Of a DNA stretch of 13,081 bases, positions 5,635-13,041 are shown in pieces. A program made the translations under genes and the position numbers. Numbering within the stretch: position 1 is the first letter of the stretch; each line of letters starts with the position of its first letter. The notes under the pieces are model-generated. The model was not told the origin of the DNA and searched no databases. It saw only the letters and a list, made by a program, of their open reading frames with translations. The DNA lies in assembly GCA_021129835.1 (NCBI GenBank), contig JAJOKM010000038.1, forward strand, positions 1 to 13,081, read 5' to 3'. The stretch comes from Thermodesulfovibrionales bacterium. GTDB lineage: Bacteria > Nitrospirota > Thermodesulfovibrionia > Thermodesulfovibrionales > Dissulfurispiraceae.

Positions 5635-5642
5635 TAACCATC
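5635..5642. repeat. Right 8-bp target-site duplication (TAACCATC)
   Basis: Exact copy of 5460-5467, beginning at the base after the right end of the 5468-5634 element. Confidence 0.8.
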
Positions 5643-5755
5643 TTAGGTGATATTCTATGCCGTCTGAAATCTTTTAGCTACCGGGGGGTTTTCTCGTTTC
5701 TGGAGAGTTCTACCTCTATTTTAGTGGGAAAATACGAAAAATAAATCTTCTCCAT

Positions 5756-5845
5756 GGAGAGGTGCCAGAGTGGTTGAATGGGGCGGTCTCGAAAACCGCT
5801 ATGGGGGCAACTCCATCGAGGGTTCAAATCCCTCCCTCTCTGCCA
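5756..5845 (+). tRNA. tRNA-Ser, anticodon CGA, with encoded CCA
   Basis: A complete 90-nt type II tRNA: acceptor arm GGAGAGG (5756-5762) with CCTCTCT (5835-5841, one G-U pair), anticodon stem GCGGT/ACCGC with loop CTCGAAA and anticodon CGA at 5790-5792, a long variable arm (5800-5817) as expected for serine, and T arm GAGGG-TTCAAAT-CCCTC (5818-5834). Discriminator G5842 is the serine identity base, and CCA (5843-5845) is encoded. It decodes UCG. No clear promoter or terminator was found next to it, and no integrated element uses its 3' end. Confidence 0.97.
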
Positions 5846-5980
5846 GTCATGAAAAAGTTTGACTGCAGGAATTCAGGGCGCGGGATACATTTGTATTGGT
5901 TCTTCCGGGATAATAGATTCTGGGTCATTTGTGTCTAAATAACCGGGGCATTCAACGTATTGAGTTTAGCTTCTCTTTTT

Positions 5981-6009
5981 CTGAAAAAAAATATAACCTA
6001 TGGTATAAT
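5981..6009 (+). promoter_or_regulatory. Extended -10 promoter of pilC
   Basis: CTGAAA (5981-5986, four of six to TTGACA), a 17-bp spacer, and TGGTATAAT (6001-6009), which is a perfect -10 with the TGn extension. Transcription would start near 6016, leaving a leader of about 67 nt. Because an in-frame ATG at 5960 lies upstream of this promoter, the promoter argues for the downstream ATG at 6083 as the true start. Confidence 0.7.
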
Positions 6010-6082
6010 CAGGGTAAATGGGTTACTCATTAACTCTTTCATCCATACACCAATACACTCATCAATTCATAAGGAGGGGGAT

Positions 6083-7315
6083 ATGGCAACGGCTTTTAGG
6101 TGGACAGGAAAGACTTTTAAGGGAAGTATTCAGAAAGGTGAGATGACCGCCGATAGCAAGGACGAGGTTGTATCCAGCCTTCGAAGACAGGGCATATTCC
6201 CAACAATTATCAATGAGGCAAGACCAGTCAAAGAGGTATTTAAAGACCTCTCCATCTTCAAGCCAAGAAAACAGAAGATTACAGATAAGAACATAGTCGT
6301 TTTTACCCGCCAATTTGCCACCATGTTTACTGCTGGCATTCCCATTGTTCAGGGGTTGAATATACTCGCAAAGCAGGCAGATAACAAGACATTTGGCAGT
6401 ATCATAGCAGAGATAAAAAGCGATGTGGAGGCAGGCGATACTTTAGCCGATGCCTTACGAATGCACCCGAAAATCTTTGATAGCCTTTATGTGAATCTTG
6501 TAGCAGCAGGAGAAGCAGGAGGCGTCCTCGATACAGTACTAGGAAGACTCGCAAACTATATCGAAATGACAATAAAACTAAAGAGAAAGGTCAAAGGCGC
6601 AATGATATATCCTGTCGCAGTTATGGGAGTAGCTGTGTTGGTTGTTTCAATAATCATGATATGGGTTATACCTGTATTTGCAGAGATATTTGAAGGAATG
6701 GGCATTCCTCTTCCCCTGCCTACACAGATTGTTATTACTATAAGTAATTTCATGGGTGGCATTGGCGGCCTGGCTGTGCTGGGCGTACTGGTATCAACAA
6801 TCATTGGCATACGATACTACAGAGGAACAGAGAAGGGAAGTATAGCTACAGATAGGCTTATGCTAAAGATACCAGTAATTGGCGACCTCGTGAGAAAGGT
6901 TGCTGTCGCAAGATTCACAAGGACACTCGGGACGCTCTTAAGTAGTGGCGTCCCTATATTAGACGGTCTTGACATATGTGCAAGGGTAGCGGGCAACAAG
7001 GTGATTGAAGAAGTAGTCTTAAGAGCTAAAACAGAGGTTGCCACAGGCAAGACTGTTGCAGATCCTCTTTCTGAGTCAGAGATCTTTCCTCCCATGGTCG
7101 TCCAGATGATCGAAGTTGGTGAATCGACTGGTACCATTGATCAGATGCTCGCAAAGATAGCGGATTTTTATGATGACGAGGTCGACAACTCTGTCACAAA
7201 TCTTACTACCCTGTTAGAGCCAGCGATGATAATATTCCTTGGGGTGACGATCGGGTTTATAGTTGTAGCGTTATATATGCCAATATTTAAGATGGGGGAA
7301 GTCGTAGGAGTATAG
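6083..7315 (+). CDS. pilC: Type IV pilus / type II secretion inner-membrane platform protein PilC/GspF
   Basis: A 410-residue polytopic inner-membrane protein. Such proteins form the platform that couples the cytoplasmic PilB/PilT or GspE ATPases to pilin assembly. Two T2SSF domains are visible: residues about 73-196 (FTRQFATMFTAGIPIVQGL, AAGEAGG) and 276-398 (FTRTLGTLLSSGVPILDGL, EVGESTG), each followed by hydrophobic helices near 175-197, 222-244 and 380-401. The C-terminus LEPAMIIFLGVTIGF...YMPIFKMGEVV favours PilC over GspF. Length is normal (about 400). An upstream in-frame ATG at 5960 would add 41 residues with no family homology and precedes the promoter. The strong site AAGGAGG (6071-6077), 5 nt before ATG 6083, decides the start. 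It is a single gene away from pilB/pilT, convergent with comF. Confidence 0.93.
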   Translation: MATAFRWTGKTFKGSIQKGEMTADSKDEVVSSLRRQGIFPTIINEARPVKEVFKDLSIFKPRKQKITDKNIVVFTRQFATMFTAGIPIVQGLNILAKQADNKTFGSIIAEIKSDVEAGDTLADALRMHPKIFDSLYVNLVAAGEAGGVLDTVLGRLANYIEMTIKLKRKVKGAMIYPVAVMGVAVLVVSIIMIWVIPVFAEIFEGMGIPLPLPTQIVITISNFMGGIGGLAVLGVLVSTIIGIRYYRGTEKGSIATDRLMLKIPVIGDLVRKVAVARFTRTLGTLLSSGVPILDGLDICARVAGNKVIEEVVLRAKTEVATGKTVADPLSESEIFPPMVVQMIEVGESTGTIDQMLAKIADFYDDEVDNSVTNLTTLLEPAMIIFLGVTIGFIVVALYMPIFKMGEVVGV

Positions 7316-7328
7316 ATGCGGTATTATT

Positions 7329-8036
7329 CTAAACTAAGGATTTTGACTGTGAGCGGGCTAATGCTATCACAGTAACGCTTTTTGCCCCTGCAGTTAATAA
7401 TGCACTGGCGCATTCCCTTGCCGTTGCACCTGTTGTTACTACATCATCTACGAGCAATAAATCCATTTCTTTTATCTTCTCTGATGCAGTATATGTACTT
7501 TTTACATTTTTGAGCCGTTCTTCCCTATTAACTTCTGTTTGCGGAAGTGTATCTTTAATTTTTTTGAGGATATTTAACATCGAGGGAATCTTTAATTCCC
7601 TCGATAAATGACGGCCTATAACAGCAGTCTGATTGAATTCCCTCTGACGGAGTCTCTTTTTGTGAAGGGGGACAGGCACTATTCCATCTGCCTCTGGTAT
7701 GGCTAAATCGCATAGCAGACCACTTAATGGTCTCGCGAGCCTTTTTATTCCGGTGAATTTTAGGAGGTGAATAGCCTTTCTCAATGTGCCTTCATAAATT
7801 CCGTAATACAGTATTGTTGTAAATGATGGTTTTGCTCTAAGGCATGATTCACAGATTGTTGTGTAAAGAGAGATTGTTGGTATTCCACATATATTGCATG
7901 CATTGCCAGAATACTTCTCGATGCCCTTCCAGCAGGCTGCACAAATCGGGCTATGAATGAACCTGTCTGATTTGCTCTCGCAAATAGGGCACCTGGAGGG
8001 GAAAAATAGATTCAAGAGATTACCATAGCAGATCAT
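7329..8036 (-). CDS. comF: ComF family phosphoribosyltransferase-like protein
   Basis: A 235-residue cytoplasmic protein of the ComF/GntX family. An N-terminal zinc-ribbon region has four CxxC pairs (C16/C19, C32/C35, C47/C50, C62/C65). The C-terminal part is a phosphoribosyltransferase fold with VPVPLHKKRLRQREFNQ (120-136), LPQTEVNREERLKNV (164-178) and the PRPP-binding loop LLLVDDVVTTGAT (193-205). In naturally competent bacteria ComF is needed for uptake of transforming DNA; in others its role is unclear. It is the last gene of the minus-strand operon, 14 bp after purA. The ribosome site is weak (no AGGAGG in the gap), suggesting translational coupling to purA. Its 3' end faces pilC with only 13 bp between the stops, and no convincing terminator is present. 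Confidence 0.88.
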   Translation of the reverse strand: MICYGNLLNLFFPSRCPICESKSDRFIHSPICAACWKGIEKYSGNACNICGIPTISLYTTICESCLRAKPSFTTILYYGIYEGTLRKAIHLLKFTGIKRLARPLSGLLCDLAIPEADGIVPVPLHKKRLRQREFNQTAVIGRHLSRELKIPSMLNILKKIKDTLPQTEVNREERLKNVKSTYTASEKIKEMDLLLVDDVVTTGATARECASALLTAGAKSVTVIALARSQSKSLV

Positions 8037-8050
8037 CGTTGGTAGCGATA

Positions 8051-9337
8051 TTAAAACAGCTCCTCTAATACCATAATTTCACTTCTCTTCTGCCCTGTGG
8101 AGATAATTTGAACCTTCATTTTTAACGCCTCCTCGATTTTTTTGATGTACTTCATAGCGTTAGCAGGGAGTTTGTTAGAGTCTTTTGTCCCTGCTGTGTT
8201 TTCCTTCCACCCATCTATTTCTTCGTATATAGGTTCGCAATTTTCGAGTATTGACATTTCTTTAGGAAATTCATCATATACTTTACCAGCATACCTGTAG
8301 CCAACACATATCTTGAGTTTATCAAGCTCATCGAGGATATCGAGTTTAGTAATGGCAATTCCTGTAAGTCCGTTTACGCGCATAGCATGTTTTAAAATCA
8401 ATAAGTCAATCCAGCCGCATCTTCTCGGCCTTCCGGTGGTTGCACCAAATTCTCCGCCTTTTTGCCTCATGAATTCCCCAAGGTCACCCTTCATTTCTGT
8501 CGGGAATGGTCCTTCTCCAACCCTTGTGGAATATGCCTTTACAATGCCCAGAACCTTATTTATCTTTGTCGGACCAATCCCTAAACCTGTGCATACCCCG
8601 CCTGCGATGGTATTTGACGATGTAACAAATGGGTATGTCCCGTGGTCTATATCTAAAAGCGTCCCCTGGGCCCCTTCAAAAAGGATGTTTTTCCCTGAAT
8701 CTATCTCCCTGTTTATTATAATATCAGTATCTGCTACAAAACTGGAGAGCCGTTCCGCGTATTTCATATATTCTGTATATATCTCATCCGCATTTAATGG
8801 TGCAACCTTGTAAAGGTTTTCTAATAAAAAATTTATGAATGAGAGGTTTGTTGCTAATTTTTCTCTAAATACATCCGGAGTTAGTAAATCTATAACCCTG
8901 ATACCATGTCTTGCAATTTTATCCGCATAGGCCGGTCCTATACCCTTGCTTGTAGTGCCAATTTTTTTACCACCTCTGTTTTTTTCGCCCTCTTTTTCGA
9001 TCGCTATATGATAAGACATTACTATGTGTGCATTCTTTGATATTAGCAAATTTCTACCTATATCGATCCCCCTTGCCTTAAGTCCATCTATTTCTGTAAT
9101 CAAGGCAGGGGGGGTAATAACTACACCGTTACCAATAATACATTTTTTCCCTTCATGGAGAATGCCTGAAGGGATGAGGTGAAGCACATATTTTTCACTA
9201 TTCACTACAACTGTGTGACCAGCATTATTACCACCCTGATACCGCGCAATCACATCGGCCTTTTCTGTTAAAAAGTCGACTATCTTTCCTTTCCCCTCGT
9301 CACCCCACTGGGCGCCGACTACTACAACTGTTGCCAT
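8051..9337 (-). CDS. purA: Adenylosuccinate synthetase
   Basis: A 428-residue cytoplasmic enzyme that joins IMP and aspartate using GTP to give adenylosuccinate, the first committed step to AMP. All signatures are present: P-loop region QWGDEGKGK (10-18) with catalytic D13, NNAGHTV (37-43) with catalytic H41, GTTSKGIGPAY (127-137), EGAQGTLLDIDHGTYPFVTSSN (221-242), TRVGEGPFPTE (271-281), ATTGRPRRCGWID (299-311) and the guanine-recognition segment TKLD (330-333). Length equals the family norm (about 430). GAGG 7 nt before the ATG supports the start. It lies 24 bp after serA and 14 bp before comF on the same strand, in the middle of a five-gene operon. No purine riboswitch or PurR-like site was seen. 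Confidence 0.97.
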   Translation of the reverse strand: MATVVVVGAQWGDEGKGKIVDFLTEKADVIARYQGGNNAGHTVVVNSEKYVLHLIPSGILHEGKKCIIGNGVVITPPALITEIDGLKARGIDIGRNLLISKNAHIVMSYHIAIEKEGEKNRGGKKIGTTSKGIGPAYADKIARHGIRVIDLLTPDVFREKLATNLSFINFLLENLYKVAPLNADEIYTEYMKYAERLSSFVADTDIIINREIDSGKNILFEGAQGTLLDIDHGTYPFVTSSNTIAGGVCTGLGIGPTKINKVLGIVKAYSTRVGEGPFPTEMKGDLGEFMRQKGGEFGATTGRPRRCGWIDLLILKHAMRVNGLTGIAITKLDILDELDKLKICVGYRYAGKVYDEFPKEMSILENCEPIYEEIDGWKENTAGTKDSNKLPANAMKYIKKIEEALKMKVQIISTGQKRSEIMVLEELF

Positions 9338-9361
9338 AAAATTACCTCGTAGAGTAAAGTA

Positions 9362-10939
9362 TCAAAGATTTATTACCTTGACACTAAGAATATTTGGAAG
9401 ATTTCTAATCTTCTCCACTATCTCTCCAGATACTGGAGAATCGATATTCACAACAGAGGTTGCCAGTCCTCCTGCCTTATCCCTTCCAAAGTGCATGCGG
9501 GCTATATTGATATTGTTTTCGCCCAAAAGTGCGCCTATATCCCCTATAACCCCTGGTTTGTCGTTATTATACATAAACAACATATTTCCTTCCGGAACTA
9601 TTTCTACGGTGAAATTATCTATTTTTACTATCCTCTGATCCCTTTTACTAAATAATGTTCCATCCACCTGAAGCTCTCCATCAGGAGACTTTATCCGCAT
9701 GGCTATTATGCCCTGATAGTCCCCTGCATCGGTGCTCTTTGTCTCCTTTACCTCTATTCTACGCTCTTTAGCAATAACTGGTGCATTTACAAAGTTCACC
9801 GTTTCGTGAAGTATTGGTGTTAACAATCCTTTAAGGGCAGCAATCGTTATTGGAGAGATATTTAATTTTGACACCTCCCCTCGATACTCCAGTGTAACCT
9901 CCGCCATTTCGCCCTCAAATATCTGAGAGACAAAGCTCCCGATCTTCTCTGCCAGAGTTATATAAGGCTGCAATACTGCTACCTGATCTATTGGTATTGA
10001 TGGAAAGTTTACCGCATTCCTGATCGTCTCATGAATGAGATAATCCACAACCTGTTCTGCGATAGCTATCGCAACATTTTCCTGCGCCTCTTTTGTTGAT
10101 GCCCCGAGGTGTGGCGTGCATACAACTCTTTCATGTTTAACAAGAGGGTTATCTACTGGTGGCTCTTTTTCGAAGACATCCATTGCTGCACCTGCTACCT
10201 TACCGCTCTTTAGGGCATCATATAGATCTTTTTCGTTTACGATGCCACCTCTTGCGCAGTTGATAATAAAGACGCCTGTCTTCATCTCTTTTAAGGACTC
10301 TCTTTTTATAAGATTTCTCGTCTCATTCGTTAGTGGGGCATGTATAGTTACGAAGTCTGCACGCCTTATGACCTCTATGAAGTCTAATTTTTCTACTCCC
10401 ATTGCCTTAGCCTTATCTTTGCTTAAAAAAGGGTCGTAAGCAATAACATTCATGCCCAGGGCTTGTGCCCTCCTAGCAACTTCTCCTCCTATACTTCCAA
10501 TGCCTATGACACTAAGAGTTTTATTAAAAAGCTCTATCCCGACGAATTTTTTCTTTTCCCACTTTCCCTGAGCTATAGACGCGCTTGCCTGCGGTATCTT
10601 TCTTGCTATAGAAAATATCATTGCGATGGTATGTTCTGCTGTTGTTATTGTGTTACCGTCCGGGGTATTCATAACCACTACGCCCCTCTTTGAAGCAGCG
10701 TACTTATCTATATTATCAAGTCCTGAGCCTGCACGACCAATCACCTTAAGATTTGTAGCGGCCTCAATTATCTCTGATGTGGCCTTTGTTGCACTCCTGA
10801 CTATCAATGCATGGTAATCACTAATAATTGCCTTCAACTCATCAGGCTTGAGGTCTGTCTTTACATCTACTTCAAGTCCTGCTTTCCTTAACACCTCAAT
10901 CCCTTTTGAAGAGATACTATCACTTACAAGAACCTTCAT
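9362..10939 (-). CDS. serA: D-3-phosphoglycerate dehydrogenase, long form
   Basis: A 525-residue cytoplasmic NAD-dependent enzyme oxidising 3-phosphoglycerate to 3-phosphohydroxypyruvate, first step of serine synthesis. Numbering below counts from the alternative ATG one codon upstream. Order: substrate-binding domain, NAD domain with GIGSIG (147-152) and D170, catalytic R231 (NCARGG), E260 (FEKEPP) and H278 (TPHLGAST), an allosteric substrate-binding domain (about 315-445) and a C-terminal ACT domain (453-526). This is the long (type 1) architecture, so feedback control by serine is plausible through the ACT domain. There are two adjacent ATGs: the first (10942) is only 1 nt from GGAGG (10944-10948), the second (10939) is 4 nt away and preferred. 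The gene follows the aminotransferase by 14 bp, fitting a serine pathway pair. Confidence 0.96.
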   Translation of the reverse strand: MKVLVSDSISSKGIEVLRKAGLEVDVKTDLKPDELKAIISDYHALIVRSATKATSEIIEAATNLKVIGRAGSGLDNIDKYAASKRGVVVMNTPDGNTITTAEHTIAMIFSIARKIPQASASIAQGKWEKKKFVGIELFNKTLSVIGIGSIGGEVARRAQALGMNVIAYDPFLSKDKAKAMGVEKLDFIEVIRRADFVTIHAPLTNETRNLIKRESLKEMKTGVFIINCARGGIVNEKDLYDALKSGKVAGAAMDVFEKEPPVDNPLVKHERVVCTPHLGASTKEAQENVAIAIAEQVVDYLIHETIRNAVNFPSIPIDQVAVLQPYITLAEKIGSFVSQIFEGEMAEVTLEYRGEVSKLNISPITIAALKGLLTPILHETVNFVNAPVIAKERRIEVKETKSTDAGDYQGIIAMRIKSPDGELQVDGTLFSKRDQRIVKIDNFTVEIVPEGNMLFMYNNDKPGVIGDIGALLGENNINIARMHFGRDKAGGLATSVVNIDSPVSGEIVEKIRNLPNILSVKVINL

Positions 10940-10953
10940 CATGCCTCCAGTAT

Positions 10954-12093
10954 TTAGTCTATTAATATTTCTTGTGCCCTTGCAACACCGACTCCTAATC
11001 TGCTGGGCTGGCCCAACTCTTTTAAGACCATCTCGAGCGCAGCAATGCCAGTTATCACATCAAATATACCAGTATAACCAAGATGTGCAAGCCTGAATAT
11101 CCTGCCCCTTGCCTTGTCCTGCCCACCTGCACCTGTAATACCATATTTTTCACGGAGTGTTTTATAGATTAACTGTCCATCAACTCCATCTGGCGCCTCG
11201 ATGGCAGTAACAGAATTACTTGGTGACTCCTTTGCGTATAGCCTGAGTCCGATGGATTTTACTGCCTCCCTTGTGGCATGAGCAAACTTTGAATGTCTCT
11301 CAAACACATTCTCCAAGCCTTCTTTTCGTAGCATTTTTATTGCTTCGTTGAGCCCTATTATTAGTGTAATTGCTGATGTAAAATTCGTTTGGTTCGTTGC
11401 CAAACACTCCCTCTCCTTTCTGAAATCGAAATAAAACCGCGGCATTTTCGAGGTCTCGTTCTCTTTCCATGCCTTCTCACTAACACTAACAAAGGCGAGT
11501 CCAGGTGGCAACATCAAGCCTTTTTGAGAACCTCCAACCATTATGTCAATCCCCCATTCGTCTGTCCTTAAATCATGAGCAGCAAGGGCACTTATAGCAT
11601 CTACAATAAAGAGCGTATCTCTAAAATTTCTTATAAGCCTTCCGAGCCCCTCAATATCATGATAAACTCCTGTAGATGTCTCTGTCGCCTGAACAAAGAC
11701 GGCCTTTATATCAGGGTCTTTTCTCAGTGCGGTTTCGACTCTCTCTGGCTTTATGGAATAACCCCATTCAACCAGTATCTCCGCCACCTTTAATCCGTAT
11801 GCCTGGCATATCTTTGTCCATCTCTCACCAAATTTTCCGCTGTTTATTACCAATACCTTATCACCTGAATTAAAGAAATTGGTGACCGAGCCTACCATAC
11901 CACCTGTGCCTGTAGAGCTCAATATAAGGACATCGTTTTTTGTCTGATAAAGCCACTTCAGTCCTTCTTTAGCAGAATCAAGAATGGGCAAAAAAGCAGG
12001 AGACCTGTGATGGATTATGGGCATCGCCATCGAAAGAAGGATCTCTGGCGGCACTGGTGTTGGCCCCGGGGCCAAAAGATATTGTTTTAACAC
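10954..12093 (-). CDS. Class V PLP aminotransferase (serine-pyruvate / alanine-glyoxylate type), candidate phosphoserine aminotransferase
   Basis: A 379-residue cytoplasmic PLP enzyme of the PucG/COG0075 type. It begins with the family hallmark LAPGPTPVP (7-15). PLP contacts are STGTGG (60-65), D165 (IVDAISA) and Schiff-base K191 (GGSQKGLMLPPG), and R334 (FRLAHLG) should bind the substrate carboxylate. An open frame continues upstream to 12192, but that extension overlaps the HIT gene and lacks homology. GGAGG (12098-12102) followed 4 nt later by GTG at 12093 gives the family-like N-terminus and is chosen as the start. Directly upstream of serA (14 bp gap), it may convert phosphohydroxypyruvate to phosphoserine in place of SerC, or make glycine from glyoxylate; residues alone do not decide. 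Confidence 0.88.
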   Translation of the reverse strand: MLKQYLLAPGPTPVPPEILLSMAMPIIHHRSPAFLPILDSAKEGLKWLYQTKNDVLILSSTGTGGMVGSVTNFFNSGDKVLVINSGKFGERWTKICQAYGLKVAEILVEWGYSIKPERVETALRKDPDIKAVFVQATETSTGVYHDIEGLGRLIRNFRDTLFIVDAISALAAHDLRTDEWGIDIMVGGSQKGLMLPPGLAFVSVSEKAWKENETSKMPRFYFDFRKERECLATNQTNFTSAITLIIGLNEAIKMLRKEGLENVFERHSKFAHATREAVKSIGLRLYAKESPSNSVTAIEAPDGVDGQLIYKTLREKYGITGAGGQDKARGRIFRLAHLGYTGIFDVITGIAALEMVLKELGQPSRLGVGVARAQEILID

Positions 12094-12121
12094 ATAACCT
12101 CCAGTTGATACGAAATATTTT

Positions 12122-12466
12122 TTATCCTGGCGGCCAATGCATCTGCCGTCCACCAAGCAGATGAAAGTGGATATGGTACACCGACTGACCACTTTCAGGA
12201 TTACAGTTGGTTACTATTCTGAATCCCTTTTCTGCAACACCTCTGTCCGCTGCAATTTTAGTGGCAGTCTTAACCAGATGACTAACAAGGCTATAATCCT
12301 CATCTTTAAGCTCTAGGATAGTAGAAAAGTGCTTCTTTGGAACAATGAGAATATGTACTGGTGCTTGCGGCTCTATATCTTCAAAGGCAAAAACAAGCTC
12401 ATCTTCATACACTACCTTTGAAGGCATCTTTTTCTCAGCAATCTTACAAAATATGCAATTATCCAT
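12122..12466 (-). CDS. HIT family (HINT-like) nucleotide hydrolase
   Basis: A 114-residue cytoplasmic histidine-triad protein of the Hint branch, which hydrolyses adenosine phosphoramidates and related AMP conjugates. It shows DNCIFCKI at the start (C4, C7, the zinc pair of many bacterial members), HILIVPKKH (38-46), and the triad HIHFH (98-102) with catalytic H100 in the middle, ending GGRQMHWPPG, a typical complete C-terminus. Length is normal for the family. Start: AGGGGG lies about 5 nt upstream of the ATG. It is the first gene of the operon, with the aminotransferase start 28 bp after its stop. Its leader is very short (about 17 nt) and the promoter resembles that of the carboxylase operon. 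Confidence 0.94.
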   Translation of the reverse strand: MDNCIFCKIAEKKMPSKVVYEDELVFAFEDIEPQAPVHILIVPKKHFSTILELKDEDYSLVSHLVKTATKIAADRGVAEKGFRIVTNCNPESGQSVYHIHFHLLGGRQMHWPPG

Positions 12467-12474
12467 TTACACCC

Positions 12475-12498
12475 CCTGATATAATCTTCATTATACCT
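12475..12498 (-). promoter_or_regulatory. Promoter of the HIT-aminotransferase-serA-purA-comF operon
   Basis: On the minus strand, TATAAT (12495-12490) sits in the inverted repeat GGTATAAT / ATTATATC (loop GAAG, 7 of 8 pairs). There is no good -35. Immediately upstream, CAGACAT (12503-12509) and ATGTCTG (12526-12532) form a perfect 7-bp inverted repeat across the -35 zone, a possible activator or repressor site. The 24 bases match the carboxylase promoter (955-978) at 21 positions. Confidence 0.6.
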
Positions 12499-12550
12499 AA
12501 TCCAGACATTCTGAGCTTTATTAGGATGTCTGATACTTGACATTACCCAA

Positions 12551-12592
12551 AGCTCGTAGCTTTTAGCTCGTAGTTTTTACTCTTTACTCTTT
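12551..12592. repeat. Short tandem repeats upstream of the operon promoter
   Basis: AGCTCGTAGCTTTT (12551-12564) is followed by AGCTCGTAGTTTTT (12565-12578, one mismatch), then ACTCTTT twice (12579-12592). This resembles replication-slippage microrepeats. Between 12593 and 12764 no gene or clear site was recognised. Confidence 0.6.
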
Positions 12593-12764
12593 CCCTATTC
12601 ACCCATTCGCCTCCTCTTCTAACGAAGTGTCTTAGACCCTGTCTCTTGGACATACAGTTAGCATAACACGACCTGCGATCACAAGCCAAACCTTGCCTCC
12701 ACGGGTGGGCGGAAAACAAGACCCTGACCTACTGCTCTTCTTTCCTCTGTAAATACCTCTTTTG

Positions 12765-12938
12765 TTATTGCTCTTCACTTGTCATTGCGAACGAAGTGAA
12801 GCAATTTGGGCGGAATTGCCACGCCCTTCGGGTTCGCAATGACATTTTCATGCCCTTTTGTGTGCTGAAAGCAGATGTAGGTTTCGTATAATTTAGGAGA
12901 AATGTGTCTTTTTCTTTGATTATCCAATTTATCTTCAT
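12765..12938 (-). pseudogene. 57-codon ORF entering a dispersed repeat; possible truncated gene
   Basis: On the minus strand, AAGGAG (12948-12953) lies 9 nt before ATG (12938), opening a frame that starts MKINWIIKEKDTFLLNY, shows a plausible coding character for about 30 codons, then runs straight into the palindromic repeat at 12780-12844 and stops at 12765. The repeat-derived part (from about residue 32) is basic and not protein-like. The reading is a gene whose 3' portion was lost or replaced by the repeat, or a chance frame. Its good ribosome site, just after the attC-like palindrome, is what makes it worth recording. I do not recognise a family. Confidence 0.3.
12780..12844. repeat. Dispersed inverted repeat of the TGTCATTGCGAAC type
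   Basis: TGTCATTGCGAAC (12780-12792) and GTTCGCAATGACA (12832-12844) are a perfect 13-bp inverted pair, with an inner pair GCAATT/AATTGC (12801-12806, 12814-12819). Sequences of the form TTGTCATTGCGAGCGAA...TCGCAATGACA are common palindromic intergenic repeats in many bacterial genomes. No direct repeat flanks it. Confidence 0.75.
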
Positions 12939-12962
12939 TTCAACATCTCCTTATGGTGTGCT

Positions 12963-13041
12963 TTCGTATAACGTTTTCGGGCTATACGAAGTCCCGAAGG
13001 GATTTGAGCGAACGAAGTGAGCCGCGTAGCCCGTGTTAGGC
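12963..13041. repeat. Imperfect palindrome resembling an integron attC site
   Basis: Outer core-like boxes GTATAAC (12966-12972) and GTTAGGC (13035-13041, a full match to the R' consensus GTTRRRY) bracket a perfect inner inverted pair CGGGCTA (12978-12984) / TAGCCCG (13027-13033). A small internal hairpin TCCC-GAA-GGGA lies at 12992-13002. Unequal spacers (5 and 1 nt) and an imperfect GTATAAC box depart from a textbook attC. Alternatively TTCGTATA (12963-12970) pairs with TATACGAA (12983-12990) as a local hairpin. No integrase is in the window. The remaining bases to 13081 show only the palindrome AAGAGCTCTT (13053-13062). Confidence 0.35.

Noticed and set aside
5960..6082. 41-residue N-terminal extension of PilC from ATG 5960
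   Set aside because: It starts upstream of the probable promoter (-10 at 6004-6009), lacks family similarity, and a strong AAGGAGG sits directly before ATG 6083.
7346..7383. Hairpin ACTGTGA/TCACAGT followed by a T run, a possible pilC terminator
   Set aside because: The loop is 14 nt, the T run begins five bases after the stem, and it lies inside the comF coding sequence.
8313..8813. 166-codon plus-strand open frame
   Set aside because: Lies wholly antisense inside purA, with serine/proline-rich shadow composition and no ribosome site.
12094..12192. 33-residue N-terminal extension of the class V aminotransferase
   Set aside because: It overlaps the end of the HIT gene by 71 bp and lacks homology; GGAGG before GTG 12093 gives the conserved start LAPGPTPVP near the N-terminus.
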